Origin: Oribacterium sp. WCC10
Lineage (GTDB): Bacteria > Bacillota > Clostridia > Lachnospirales > Lachnospiraceae
NCBI RefSeq assembly: GCF_900113415.1
Contig: NZ_FOPH01000023.1
Coordinates: 1-40,157 of the forward strand
DNA: 40,157 nucleotides
Reading direction: 5' to 3'
Part shown: piece by piece, positions 1 through 8,990 of the stretch
Numbering within the stretch: position 1 is the first letter of the stretch
Layout of the letters: each line of letters starts with the position of its first letter
Notes under the pieces: generated by a model
Seen by the model: the letters and a program-made list of their open reading frames with translations, nothing else
Database searches by the model: none
What the model was told of the DNA's origin: nothing
Translations under genes and position numbers: made by a program

Positions 1-193
1 GCCGCCTGCCTCTCTCAATAATCTTTAATAGATTAAATCAAAACGAAATTTTTATCATCAATTCAATCTGTTTACACAGAATTTTTTACACTACCCCGCA
101 AACCCAGTAAAATCAAGGAAAATAGAGGATTTACAAGACTATGATAAAAATACTATTCGTTTGCCACGGCAATATCTAAAGTCTTTTTATATC
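1..193. other. AT-rich intergenic, no gene seen
   Basis: This stretch lies downstream of the minus-strand solute-binding protein gene. I see no convincing ORF with a ribosome site, no RNA gene and no strong hairpin with a T-run. The transporter permease genes that usually accompany such a binding protein are not on this side within the window. Confidence 0.5.
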
Positions 194-1540
194 CTAATTC
201 AGCTTCTTCTGAACCTTATCCAGTTCTTTCTTCACATCGTTTCCGTTCAGAGCATTCTGTTCAGCGGCGATGATGTCCTTTTTGACCTGAGCCCATTCAG
301 TTTTTTCTGTGGGATAGAACTTGCAGTTATCAAGGATATCAAGCCATGCACCAAAGGAAGTATCATACTTTGTCATATACTTCACACCGGATTTTACAAC
401 CGGAAGGAAACCCTCCATTTCCACCCAGGCTGTATAGTTCTCGGGCGCAAAGAAGAATGTCATGAATTGTCCGATTGCTTCATTCCTTGCATCCTGATCG
501 GGAGCATTAGCATCCTTAAATGCCATAATCCTGTCCATAACTCCGATGGAAGAAGATTTCTTACCTTTGGCGGCCGGGATAGGTACTGGAACCATGTTAA
601 TGTTTCCACCCTTTTTTTCTACATAAGCCGGAAGCTGGTTGGGTCCGATAACCATAGCAAGCTTCCCTTCTGCGAATAAATCCTGAAGATCATATCGGGT
701 TTGTGTGGCAGGCTTCGGATTAGTATAGCCTTTTTCTACCAAGCCCAGAGCAAACTCAAGAGCCTCAACATTTTCAGAGGAATTAACCGCCCACTTTCCC
801 TTATCATCAACGAAGCCGCCGCCATTCCCCCAGGTATAGTAAGAAAATGCGGCCTGACCTTCGTCGGTAGTCATATCGATTCCCCATGGATAAATCTTTC
901 CGTTGTAATAATCCTTTATTTTGCTGCAGACATCTTCAAGTTCGGTCCATGTGGTCGGGTAGTCTATACCCACTTCTTTAAAGATGTCAGCATTGCAGTA
1001 AAGCGCACGGGAGGAGGCAAGATCGGGAAGCGCCCATACTGTGTCGTCGATAGCAGACTGCTCAAGGAATGGATCAAAAAAATCATTATAGAGTTTCGTA
1101 GGACAATAATCCTTAATCGGGAGGAGCAGTCCATCCTCGGCATACTCACTATAAATATCAATATTCAGGATGTCCGGAGTATTGCCGCTTTTGATTCGCT
1201 TGTCCACTTCGTCATAAACATCGCTCCAGGAAACAACATCCAGGTTCAATTTGATATTCGGATTTTCTTCTTCGAATTTCGAAACAAAATTAGAACCCTT
1301 CATGCCGGAACCAAGGAACCAGTCCTTTGTATTCTGTCCGTATTCGCATATGATGACGTCGAGTTCTGTAATAGTATCAGCAGACTTTTTTGTATTTTTA
1401 GGCAACATTGACTCCAATGCTGACTTTTTCATAACCAGGGGCTCAACAGATAGGATGTTTTTATCTGAACTGTAACCATAGCTCGTAAACATAGTGACAA
1501 TCATGGATGCAGTTATAATGCCTGCCACAGGTTTTCTCAT
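194..1540 (-). CDS. ABC transporter extracellular solute-binding protein (sugar type, family 1)
   Basis: This is probably the extracytoplasmic receptor of a carbohydrate ABC importer. The 448-residue length is usual for family 1 solute-binding proteins. Residues 1-24 form a short hydrophobic signal-like segment after MRKP, but I see no lipobox cysteine, which is odd for a Gram-positive binding protein and suggests release or a non-lipid anchor. Typical features follow: an FEEENPNIKLNLD segment near residue 90, the NTPDILNIDIY segment of the first lobe, and an LFAEGKLAMVIGPNQ segment near residue 290 in the position where this family has a 'F..Gk.AM...G' motif. A strong AGGAGG lies just upstream of the ATG. 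No permease or ATPase genes are adjacent, so it is an orphan here and the substrate is unknown. Confidence 0.85.
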   Translation of the reverse strand: MRKPVAGIITASMIVTMFTSYGYSSDKNILSVEPLVMKKSALESMLPKNTKKSADTITELDVIICEYGQNTKDWFLGSGMKGSNFVSKFEEENPNIKLNLDVVSWSDVYDEVDKRIKSGNTPDILNIDIYSEYAEDGLLLPIKDYCPTKLYNDFFDPFLEQSAIDDTVWALPDLASSRALYCNADIFKEVGIDYPTTWTELEDVCSKIKDYYNGKIYPWGIDMTTDEGQAAFSYYTWGNGGGFVDDKGKWAVNSSENVEALEFALGLVEKGYTNPKPATQTRYDLQDLFAEGKLAMVIGPNQLPAYVEKKGGNINMVPVPIPAAKGKKSSSIGVMDRIMAFKDANAPDQDARNEAIGQFMTFFFAPENYTAWVEMEGFLPVVKSGVKYMTKYDTSFGAWLDILDNCKFYPTEKTEWAQVKKDIIAAEQNALNGNDVKKELDKVQKKLN

Positions 1541-1637
1541 AATCGTATCCTCCTTTACCGGTATATAAACAGGATTCCTTTATTAAACATATTCTTTAGT
1601 AACAGAAATTCTTAACTCGGGGAATCACTCTTTTCTG

Positions 1638-2582
1638 TTATTCCTTTATATAGTCACATATCTTAACAAAATAAAAATCATCCGCAGTTACTTCAACGCC
1701 ATAGTAAAGATCCTTGTCAAAGACATCATAGCCGGCTCTGTCGTGAATATACGCAGCAGTGCTTTCATGCTCAGCCCTGGCAAGCTTTTCGGAATTTTCT
1801 TTCATGAATACCATGGTGAGTCCGTCATAGTCCTTTGGGATTCGGAAAATGTGTTTATAATATTCAGTGCTTTCCATGGTATAATGCATTCCATCAGATT
1901 TCTGCCCGGCTTCCTTATACTCATCGTCATATACAGAATCTTTGGTTTCGCCTTTATAATCATATATTGTATAGCTTTCTCCGTCCCATTTAATTGTGGT
2001 GATGCCCGGGTCATAATCTTCCTCGGGGCGGTAATCCCACCAGTGATAACAGCCGATCAGATTGCCGGTATATAAATCAACGAAATCAGGATTGCTGTAA
2101 TAAGCATTGGCAAGCCATCTTACACTTCGATCCTTTGAAACAACCTCTCTGTATTTCTTGATGGTGTAAGGCACAGTCACCTCGATGAAGCCTTCTTTAT
2201 CGGGTTTAGTCGCGGTAATATCATCAATTTCAACTTTGACTTCTGAGTACTTTGGAGTTACCGTATTATCTTTTATGAAATTTCCGGATTCATCAGCCAG
2301 AGTTAAAAATCCAACCTGAGTCAATATCTCCTCAGGGCTTACAAACTTAAACTTTTTTAATTCCGCATATGTCTTAGTTGAATCTTTGCCGGATTTTCCA
2401 AACAAATTGTCCCATGCAGTTGATCCTTCCTTTGATTTTTGTGTCTTCTTTGAGGCAAGACCTGTATTCTTTGATCCAACAGATGTAAATGCTGTGAGGA
2501 AAATGAAGGCAGATGCCAGGAAAACTACACTGACTGTATTAACTATGCTCTTTGGACATAACTTATTTTGCTTCTTTTTCAT
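1638..2582 (-). CDS. hypothetical secreted or membrane-anchored protein
   Basis: I do not recognise this 314-residue protein. It starts with a lysine-rich stretch (MKKKQNKLCPKS) followed by a hydrophobic segment at about residues 14-34, consistent with a signal peptide or N-terminal anchor. The remainder is hydrophilic, rich in Tyr, Asp and Lys, with a WDYRPEEDYDPG segment near residue 180 and aromatic residues that would fit an exported beta-rich domain. A GGAGGG ribosome site precedes the ATG. It shares strand with the solute-binding protein gene about 100 bp away and could be co-transcribed with it. No catalytic motif is visible, so function cannot be assigned. Confidence 0.7.
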   Translation of the reverse strand: MKKKQNKLCPKSIVNTVSVVFLASAFIFLTAFTSVGSKNTGLASKKTQKSKEGSTAWDNLFGKSGKDSTKTYAELKKFKFVSPEEILTQVGFLTLADESGNFIKDNTVTPKYSEVKVEIDDITATKPDKEGFIEVTVPYTIKKYREVVSKDRSVRWLANAYYSNPDFVDLYTGNLIGCYHWWDYRPEEDYDPGITTIKWDGESYTIYDYKGETKDSVYDDEYKEAGQKSDGMHYTMESTEYYKHIFRIPKDYDGLTMVFMKENSEKLARAEHESTAAYIHDRAGYDVFDKDLYYGVEVTADDFYFVKICDYIKE

Positions 2583-2640
2583 GATATATCCCTCCGATTC
2601 GAAATCATGGGTATTTCTTTCTAATACTACTTTAATTTCT

Positions 2641-2648
2641 ATATCGGC
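2641..2648 (-). promoter_or_regulatory. possible sigma-28-like -10 element
   Basis: On the minus strand this octamer reads GCCGATAT, close to the GCCGATAA -10 element of sigma-28 (flagellar-type) promoters, and it sits about 60 bp ahead of the 314-residue secreted protein gene. The sequence 11 bases upstream (around TTTTATAA) is a poor match to the expected TAAAGTTT -35, so the call is weak. Confidence 0.25.
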
Positions 2649-2717
2649 AGAAAATGCACTTATAAAACTGATCTCAGCCTTTGAAGAAGGGAAATAATTT
2701 ATATTTCAGTACTGACA

Positions 2718-2820
2718 TTATGAAGAATTATGAAAAGTTATGAAGGTTTATGAAAGTATATCGAATTATGAAGGATTATGAAGGATTATGAAAATATATT
2801 GAATTATGAAGAATTATAAA
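2718..2820. repeat. phased 10-bp direct repeats (TTATGAA units)
   Basis: Nine TTATGAA-type units begin at 2718, 2728, 2738, 2748, 2766, 2776, 2786, 2804 and 2814 (the last reads TTATAAA). Spacing is 10 bp inside blocks and 18 bp between blocks. The block boundaries carry related ATATCGAA and ATATTGAA sequences. The array sits in the divergent region between the secreted-protein gene and cobJ. A 10-bp period is close to one DNA helical turn, so units would lie on one face; a protein-binding array or intrinsically curved DNA is possible, but this is inference. Confidence 0.75.
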
Positions 2821-2933
2821 TGGGATTGAAAAAGGGAGATAAAATCTTTAAAAATGTGATAAAAACTCTAAAATACAATTAAAACTGTTAAACTACATTA
2901 ATCATTTCAAAAATTCAGAGTTATTACGGTGGT

Positions 2934-2962
2934 TTGCAGTCCTTTTCTTTATACGTTAAAAT
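2934..2962 (+). promoter_or_regulatory. sigma-70-type promoter for cobJ and the B12 locus
   Basis: TTGCAG (2934-2939) and TAAAAT (2957-2962) are separated by exactly 17 bp. The predicted transcription start is near 2969, giving a leader of only about 30 nt before the cobJ ATG. That leader is too short to hold a cobalamin riboswitch. Confidence 0.65.
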
Positions 2963-2996
2963 TATAGGATAAAGCATGATAGATACGGAGGGGGAA

Positions 2997-3854
2997 ATGG
3001 GAACGGTATATGCTGTTGGTTTCGGTCCGGGGGACGTGAAGTACGAGACACTGGAAGCAAGAGAAGTGTTGTCCGGTGCCGATGTGATAGTCGGGTATAA
3101 AACTTACGTAGACATAATCAGAAAGCAGTATCCGGAGAAGGAGTTCGTGGTTTCCGGTATGCGTGAGGAAGAGGAACGCTGCAAAAAGGCAATGGAACTT
3201 GCGGTGGCAGGAAAAAATGTTGCCGTTATATCATCAGGTGATGCATCAGTTTACGGCATGGCGGGGTTACTGTACGAGCTTTCTGAAAAGGAACGATATT
3301 TCGGGGTACAGGTAAAAACAGTTCCGGGACTATCCGCGGTTTTGAGCGGTGGAGCGGTGCTTGGAGCGCCGGCAGGTCATGATTTCTGTGTCATAAGTCT
3401 GTCGGATCTTTTGACTCCATGGGATACCATCGAGAAGAGACTTCGTGCAGCAGCTTCGGGTGATTTTGTAATCGTCCTTTATAATCCTGTGAGCCACAAA
3501 AGAGTTGATAAGTTTAAAAGAGCCTGCGAGATACTTGAGGAGGCACTTCCCTCAGACAGAGTGTGCGGATATGTCAGGAACATCGGAAGAGATGGAATGA
3601 GCAGCAGGGTTTTCCTGTTGCATAAACTGAAGGAACTTGGAGTTCCGAAATCTTTTTCAGAGGATTGCGTAGAGAAATCTGAAGAAGCAGATAATCTTAA
3701 GAGTTTGAATAATGCTTATGAGATAGAGACAGCACATCAAAAGAAAGCAGAAATTGATATGTTTACCACTGTTTTTATAGGAAATTCAGAAACTAAAATA
3801 GTTGAAACACCGGATGGGCCAAGGATGGTGACACCGAGAGGTTATAAGAGATAA
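2997..3854 (+). CDS. cobJ: precorrin-3B C17-methyltransferase (CobJ/CbiH)
   Basis: CobJ/CbiH is an SAM-dependent enzyme that methylates C17 and drives ring contraction in corrin synthesis. The 285-residue protein has the tetrapyrrole methylase layout: VGFGPGD at the N-terminus, ISSGDASVYGMAG near residue 78, LYNPVSHKR near 155 and the C-terminal MFTTVFIGNS and RMVTPRGYKR motifs. I start it at the ATG at 2997 because GGAGGGG lies 3-5 bases upstream; an in-frame ATG at 2976 has no such site. It is longer than usual (about 240-250) because a hydrophilic insert of about 40 residues lies between the LHKLKELG and MFTTV segments. It is the first plus-strand gene of the B12 locus and is followed by an intergenic repeat, then cobK. 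Confidence 0.93.
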   Translation: MGTVYAVGFGPGDVKYETLEAREVLSGADVIVGYKTYVDIIRKQYPEKEFVVSGMREEEERCKKAMELAVAGKNVAVISSGDASVYGMAGLLYELSEKERYFGVQVKTVPGLSAVLSGGAVLGAPAGHDFCVISLSDLLTPWDTIEKRLRAAASGDFVIVLYNPVSHKRVDKFKRACEILEEALPSDRVCGYVRNIGRDGMSSRVFLLHKLKELGVPKSFSEDCVEKSEEADNLKSLNNAYEIETAHQKKAEIDMFTTVFIGNSETKIVETPDGPRMVTPRGYKR

Positions 3855-3877
3855 ACCAATCTTGGATATATAAAATT

Positions 3878-3994
3878 CAGCAGCACATTGCATACGAATG
3901 TGTACGCGCTGTGCACCATTCGTGAGTGGCAAATACTTTTGAATCTTACATTATAAGATAATAAGAGCACGTAAGGACGCTTTGGGCGTTCTTA
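3878..3994 (+). repeat. intergenic hairpin repeat, copy A, plus adjacent hairpin
   Basis: CAGCAGCACATTGCATACG begins at 3878 and the copy runs to about 3951. It shares the CGAATGTGT core and the GTGAGTGGCAAATACTTTTG segment with copies at 17265 and 23495. This copy has diverged, so both stems are weaker. A separate 9-bp hairpin (TAAGGACGC / GCGTTCTTA, 3972-3980 / 3986-3994, one G-T pair) follows, without a T-run. Both lie between cobJ and cobK. Confidence 0.8.
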
Positions 3995-4039
3995 TAGATC
4001 GTGATGTGCAATATAGACAGTAATAGCAGCAGGAGTTTT

Positions 4040-4984
4040 ATGCATATATTTTTGTTTGGAGGAACTACAGAAGGAAGAAAGCTGGCGGAGTACATAGCCG
4101 GGGAAAACAGAAAGAGAGAGGCTGAAGGACGAGAGGATTTTCTTGAAACCGAAGTCTTTGTGGCAACGGACTATGGGGCAGGACTTCTGCCAAAAGAAAG
4201 GCATATAAGTGTTCATGTGGGAAGGCTGAATGCGGATGAGATGGCGGAGCGTTTTAAATATGCGAAGAGTACTTGCAGGTGCTCAGTCAGGAAAAAAATC
4301 GAAGCAGAGAGTAATGGGCCGACTGTGATTGATGAGTTTTCAATTGACGGGGTCATGAGTGAGGTAGCGGAAGATAAAGCAGATGAGGTTTTGGTACTGG
4401 ATGCTACACACCCCTATGCTATTGTTGTAACAGAAAATATTATTAAAGCATGCAGGTTGTCCGGAGTCGGATGTATCAGAGTAAACCGTCCAAAGACAGT
4501 TTCAGAAACCGAAAATGCTGATTTTCTATATTTCGATAATGTAAAAAGCGCCGCGCAGTGGCTTGCCTCAACATTCAATAAATATCCTGAAGAACGAAAG
4601 CATATACTCATAACCACAGGTTCAAAGGAAATTCGGGAATATACGGTTATTTCGGGGTTTGAGGAGTACTGCTATGTGAGAGCATTACCAACTCCCGAAG
4701 TTCTTGATAAATGTATGGAACTCGGGTTTAGAAGAGACAGACTGATCCTGATGCAGGGTCCATTTGACGTTGATATGAACCTTGCCCAGATGAGATATGC
4801 CTCTGCCGGATATATAGTCACAAAGGATTCCGGAGAGATCGGAGGATTTCCCGAGAAGTGTGATGCAGCCATAGAACTGGGGGTAAAGGTTCTAGTTATA
4901 GGCAGACCGGTGTCTTTGAAGATACAGGAAGAAGACCGGTATAGAGTGATGAGTTTGTCTGATGTATTTGAAGTGCTTAAATGA
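4040..4984 (+). CDS. cobK: precorrin-6A reductase (CobK/CbiJ)
   Basis: CobK reduces a macrocycle double bond of precorrin-6A using NADPH (CbiJ is its anaerobic counterpart). The start at 4040 gives MHIFLFGGTTEGRKLAEY, the family's usual N-terminal Rossmann motif, with AGGAG 4 bases upstream; a longer reading from 4001 would need a GTG/ATG without a ribosome site. Other family signatures are LDATHPYA near residue 118, ILITTGSKEI near 190, RALPTPEVL, MQGPF and VTKDSGEIGGFPEK. At 314 residues it exceeds the usual 250; the excess is mainly a hydrophilic segment around residues 75-113 containing basic and acidic runs. cobL follows after 180 bp. Confidence 0.92.
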   Translation: MHIFLFGGTTEGRKLAEYIAGENRKREAEGREDFLETEVFVATDYGAGLLPKERHISVHVGRLNADEMAERFKYAKSTCRCSVRKKIEAESNGPTVIDEFSIDGVMSEVAEDKADEVLVLDATHPYAIVVTENIIKACRLSGVGCIRVNRPKTVSETENADFLYFDNVKSAAQWLASTFNKYPEERKHILITTGSKEIREYTVISGFEEYCYVRALPTPEVLDKCMELGFRRDRLILMQGPFDVDMNLAQMRYASAGYIVTKDSGEIGGFPEKCDAAIELGVKVLVIGRPVSLKIQEEDRYRVMSLSDVFEVLK

Positions 4985-5033
4985 TAGTAATCCGGGAGCG
5001 TTCTGTGCCGGAATATATGATTTAAAAAATGCA

Positions 5034-5063
5034 TTTACACATAAGCAGTGTATGACATACTAA
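5034..5063 (+). promoter_or_regulatory. possible promoter upstream of cobL
   Basis: TTTACA (5034-5039) and TACTAA (5058-5063) are 18 bp apart in the AT-rich gap before cobL. A second candidate pair, TTCACA (5098-5103) and TATAAA (5119-5124), has a short 15-bp spacer. Either could give cobL its own promoter; neither is strong. Confidence 0.3.
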
Positions 5064-5164
5064 AGAATCTTTAATAAAAAAGATGAGAAATAGTGCATTC
5101 ACATAGTTTATGATAGGTTATAAAAAAATTTTTTCCGAAGCAGTGTTTATTTAGGAGGTATAGA

Positions 5165-6487
5165 ATGAGAATCATAAATTTAATCGGTGTTGGTCCGGGT
5201 AGTCCGGAGATGATGACAACTCAGGCCATAGATGCCATAAAGAATTCGGATGTTCTTATGGGAGCGGCAAGAGCGCTTAAGACTGCGCAGGATGCAGCTC
5301 CGGAGCTTGATATCGAGATCTGCGAAGTGGTGAAAACGGAGGATATGGTGGCTTATATCAAGGAGCATCCGGAGAAGAAGGTGATCTCTGCGGTATTTAC
5401 GGGAGATACAAGCGTTTATAGCGGTGCCATACCTCTGAAGAAGGCATTGGCCCGCAATATGAGAGTCGAGGGAAATGAAGACTCTGAGGACGAAGACAGA
5501 GCGGAGAACTTTGAGATAAGAAATTTTGCGGGAGTTTCCAGCATCCAGTATTTCCTCAGCAAGCGTTCCATCAGTATGGCAGACGTTAAGCTTGTAAGCC
5601 TTCACGGTCGTCATAAGGACATGATTCCTCTGATCCGTGAGAACAAGTTTGTGTGCGCACTTCTCGGAAGCGAAGATACAGTTTCCAATATTTCCGAAGA
5701 GCTCATTCAGTTTGGACTCAGTTCTGTGAAGATCATCGTTGGTGAGAGACTCAGCTACGAGGACGAGAAATTTACCGTAGGAAAAACAAGAGAAATGAGG
5801 GGCAGGATGTTCGATCGTCTCGCCATAGCCCTTTTTGAGAATGACGATGCCGTGACACCTATCCGCTCTTATGGTATCGGTGATGAGCACTTCGAGAGAA
5901 CCGGTGGAGTTCCTATAACAAAGCGTGACGTAAGAGCTCTGAGTCTTTGTCGTCTGGCTATAAGAGAGGACAGTATCATCTATGATATAGGTGCAGGTTC
6001 AGGTTCAATGTCTATCGAGGCAGGACTTGCATGCCCTGAAGGAAAGGTCATTTCTGTTGAGGTGAATCAGGATGCCATTGATACCATCGAGAGAAACAGG
6101 TATCAGTTTAAGGTTGATAATATCCGTATAGTTCGTGGTAAGGCTCCGGAATGCTTCGAAGAGATGGAAATGCAGAAGCCGGGTGAGAGAAAAAATGTGG
6201 CAGATGAGGGACTGCTTCCGATTCCGGATCGTGTATTCATAGGTGGAAGCAAGGGCAATCTTCAGAAGATAGTTGACTGGGCGGTTGGAGTCAATCCCGA
6301 TGTAGTTATCGTCATAAACACGGTTACTCTTGAGTCTGTTGCAGAGGTTCTGGAGATAGAGAGAAAACTTACGGATTATAATTTTGAGATGGTCGAGATT
6401 CAGGCTACAGGTCTTGAAAGACGCGGCAGTTACCACATGCACAGAGCTGAAAATCCTATAACCATAACGAGAATTTCCAGAAGATGA
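5165..6487 (+). CDS. cobL: precorrin-6Y C5,15-methyltransferase, CbiE-CbiT fusion (CobL)
   Basis: CobL methylates C5 and C15 and decarboxylates the C12 acetate side chain. The 440-residue protein is the usual two-domain fusion. Residues 1-230 are CbiE-like (IGVGPGSPEMMTTQA; FTGDTSVYSG; VSLHGRHKDMIPLI; VGERLSYEDE). Residues 240-440 are CbiT-like, with GGVPITKRDVRALSL and the SAM-binding YDIGAGSGSMSIEAG motif near residue 275, then EVNQDAIDTIERN. AGGAGG sits 6-8 bases before the ATG. Two short hydrophilic insertions occur, one rich in Glu and Asp near residue 105 and one near residue 340. An ABC transporter rather than another corrin gene follows. Confidence 0.93.
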   Translation: MRIINLIGVGPGSPEMMTTQAIDAIKNSDVLMGAARALKTAQDAAPELDIEICEVVKTEDMVAYIKEHPEKKVISAVFTGDTSVYSGAIPLKKALARNMRVEGNEDSEDEDRAENFEIRNFAGVSSIQYFLSKRSISMADVKLVSLHGRHKDMIPLIRENKFVCALLGSEDTVSNISEELIQFGLSSVKIIVGERLSYEDEKFTVGKTREMRGRMFDRLAIALFENDDAVTPIRSYGIGDEHFERTGGVPITKRDVRALSLCRLAIREDSIIYDIGAGSGSMSIEAGLACPEGKVISVEVNQDAIDTIERNRYQFKVDNIRIVRGKAPECFEEMEMQKPGERKNVADEGLLPIPDRVFIGGSKGNLQKIVDWAVGVNPDVVIVINTVTLESVAEVLEIERKLTDYNFEMVEIQATGLERRGSYHMHRAENPITITRISRR

Positions 6488-6683
6488 TGAGGTCAGCAGA
6501 TGTCTCTTCCGGTAGGATTAAGCTGTAAGGAGTCCCTTATCGATACTTCAAAGGTATTTAGAGAGGATTTTTAAATAGCATAAGTTTAAAATCTGTTTGA
6601 AGACAGCAATCCATATTGCATATCAAAGTTATGAGACGGTTTTTCTGTGATGAAAACAGAATAAAAGAGTGTAGGAGTTAGGT

Positions 6684-8990
6684 ATGAAAAGGGGATTTTT
6701 TCTTGCAGAGAAAGCTTCGAATAAGCATGTTCGCTTTTTCGTAACGATGCTTTTGATGCTTATATTTTGCTTTACTTTATCAGCATTTGCGGCGGAAACA
6801 CCGGACTGGAGGAGCTATAACGGAAAACGTATCGGAGTTCTCACAGGAACTCTGATGGAGGATGCTGCCAAGGAGTATTTTCCTGACAGCGAGTATGTTT
6901 ATCTCGATAGCTATCCGGACTGCAGCGCTGCACTTCTGGCAGGAAAGATTGATGCATTTCTTGCTGATGAGCCAAACGTCAAGACTATGCATTTTGAAGA
7001 GCCGGATATCGACTATATCCATGACAGAATCAGAGATCAGGATGTAAGTTTTGCATTCAGAAAAGATGATCCTGAGAGCCAAAAGCTTTGTGATGAGTTT
7101 AATGCCTACCTCAAAACGATAAAAAGCAACGGAATACTTCAGCTGATGGATGACATCTGGATGGGCGTGGATGAAAGCAGGAAAACTGTAGATATGTCGG
7201 GGCTCAGCGGAACAAACGGAACAGTCAGAGTGATCACCACGGCCAGTGATATGCCCTGGTCCTACATTAAAGACGGAATAAATGTGGGTTACGATATAGA
7301 TCTCATGGCGCATTTCTGTATGGACAGAGGCTATGCTCTTGAAATTGAGGATGTAAGTTTCGCTGCACGTATCCCAGCTCTTGAAGCCGGAAAAGGTGAT
7401 CTGACCACAGGCATGAATGTAACTCCCGAGCGACAGGAAGCAGTGCTTTTCTGTGATGCTACATATAAAGGCGGAATCGTACTGGCAGTTCCGTCAAAGG
7501 ATCTTACAGGGACAGCTCAGGATACCAGGATAGCAGCTTCCGGAAAGACCCCTGAGTTCAAAACCTTTGATGAACTTAAAGGCAAAACCATTTCCATGAT
7601 CACCGGAGCACCCTTTGAGGACCTGATCCTGACAAAGGTTTCAGAAGTCAAGGAATTCACATATTTCACAACCATGCCGGATATGATGCTCGCTTTAAAG
7701 ACTGGAAAAACAGATGCCGGACTTATGAACAATGCTGTTGCTGAGCTTGCTGCCAATAAAGATCCGGAACTTGTAGTATTTCCCGAGCCTTTGAGAGATA
7801 CCACTTTTGGAATCGGATTTAAAAAGGGGGATGAAAGACGGGATGTATGGCAGGAGGCATTTGACAGAATACCTTCAGAAACAAAGGATGCCCTTTGGAA
7901 AAAATGGACAGGTTCTGATGACAGTGTGAAAACTGTTCCGAAGCAGGACTGGCCGGGCAGTAACGGTGTCATCAATGTAGCCTGCTGTGATTCGCTGGAG
8001 CCTATGAGCTATATGGGAGAAGGCGGAGAATGTCTCGGTCTTGATATTGAGACTATTCTTCTCATTGCAAAGGAGCTGGATGTTCATGTGAATTTCACTC
8101 CCATGGATTTTTCAGCTGTACTGTCATCCCTTCAGGCCGATAAGGCAGATGCAATTTGCGGATCCATAGTTGTTACAGCTGAGCGTAAGGAATCCATGGA
8201 TTTCCTTGAGTATGCTCCTGCAGCTTTTGTTTTCATTGTGCGCACATCATCTGTTGAAGAAGCCGGAAATACTTTTATCGGCAGGATTAAGTCAAGTTTT
8301 GAAAAGACATTTATCAGAGAGAATCGTTATGAGCTGTTCCTTTCCGGAGTTTTGACAACCATCATTATCACGGTTTTATCCATCATTTTCGGAACAGTTT
8401 TCGGGTTCATGGTATTCATGGGAACGAGACGTGGCAATAAGGCTGCCAATGCCATGGCAGGAGCCTTTGTGTGGCTGGTTCAGGGAATGCCTGTTGTAGT
8501 TCTTTTGATGATACTGTACTATATCGTTTTTGCGAAAATGAAGATTTCCGGCACGGTTGTAGCGGTAATAGCATTTACATTAGTTTTCGGTGCCGGTGTT
8601 TTCGGAATGCTCAGGATGGGCGTCGGTGCCGTAGACAAGGGGCAGACCGAAGCGGCGTTGGCCTTGGGATACGGAGATATAAAGTCATTTTTCAGGATCA
8701 TACTCCCCCAGGCGATTCCTCATTTTCTGCCGACTTATAAGGGCGAAGTAGTGGCTCTTGTCAAGGCTACAGCAATCGTTGGCTACATCGCGGTTCAGGA
8801 TCTGACGAAGATGGGAGACATCGTGAGAGGGCGTACCTATGAGGCATTCTTCCCGCTTATTGCAGTGGCTATAATTTACTTCATTCTGGGAGCAATACTT
8901 ACATTTTTCGTGGACAAAATAGAGATAGGCATTAACCCTAAACGTCGTAAGAGGGAAGATATCCTGAAGGGGGTACGTACTGATGATTGA
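6684..8990 (+). CDS. fused amino-acid-type ABC transporter: multiple substrate-binding lobes plus permease
   Basis: This 768-residue protein joins binding domains of the SBP family 3 type to a HisM/GlnP-type permease. A signal-like hydrophobic segment spans residues 16-36. A lobe-II-like unit follows at 40-165 (YNGKRIGVLTGT; GKIDAFLADE). Then comes a lobe-I unit at 178-275 (VRVITTASDMPWSYI; GYDIDLM; MNVTPERQEAV), a lobe-II unit at 290-410 (LKGKTISMITGAPFED) and a further lobe-I unit at 428-525 (INVACCDSLEPMSYM; VVTAERKESMDF). About residues 550-755 are a multi-span permease with the EAALALGYGDIKSFFRIILPQA coupling region. It overlaps the ATPase gene by 8 bp, so the pair is one importer. Its place between cobL and cobB suggests co-expression with B12 synthesis, but the substrate is not evident. 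Confidence 0.87.
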   Translation: MKRGFFLAEKASNKHVRFFVTMLLMLIFCFTLSAFAAETPDWRSYNGKRIGVLTGTLMEDAAKEYFPDSEYVYLDSYPDCSAALLAGKIDAFLADEPNVKTMHFEEPDIDYIHDRIRDQDVSFAFRKDDPESQKLCDEFNAYLKTIKSNGILQLMDDIWMGVDESRKTVDMSGLSGTNGTVRVITTASDMPWSYIKDGINVGYDIDLMAHFCMDRGYALEIEDVSFAARIPALEAGKGDLTTGMNVTPERQEAVLFCDATYKGGIVLAVPSKDLTGTAQDTRIAASGKTPEFKTFDELKGKTISMITGAPFEDLILTKVSEVKEFTYFTTMPDMMLALKTGKTDAGLMNNAVAELAANKDPELVVFPEPLRDTTFGIGFKKGDERRDVWQEAFDRIPSETKDALWKKWTGSDDSVKTVPKQDWPGSNGVINVACCDSLEPMSYMGEGGECLGLDIETILLIAKELDVHVNFTPMDFSAVLSSLQADKADAICGSIVVTAERKESMDFLEYAPAAFVFIVRTSSVEEAGNTFIGRIKSSFEKTFIRENRYELFLSGVLTTIIITVLSIIFGTVFGFMVFMGTRRGNKAANAMAGAFVWLVQGMPVVVLLMILYYIVFAKMKISGTVVAVIAFTLVFGAGVFGMLRMGVGAVDKGQTEAALALGYGDIKSFFRIILPQAIPHFLPTYKGEVVALVKATAIVGYIAVQDLTKMGDIVRGRTYEAFFPLIAVAIIYFILGAILTFFVDKIEIGINPKRRKREDILKGVRTDD

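Noticed and set aside
701-1411. Plus-strand 236-codon frame opposite the solute-binding protein gene
   Set aside because: The minus-strand gene has clear family motifs and a strong ribosome site. The plus frame has neither.
2718-2820. Possible CRISPR array
   Set aside because: The units are only about 10 bp, directly adjacent, without unique 30-bp spacers, and no cas genes are present.
2976-2996. Earlier ATG for cobJ
   Set aside because: The GGAGGGG ribosome site lies between this ATG and the one at 2997, so translation should begin at 2997.
5180-5890. Minus-strand 236-codon frame opposite cobL
   Set aside because: It overlaps the CbiE domain of cobL, whose protein motifs are intact; the antisense product has no recognisable features.
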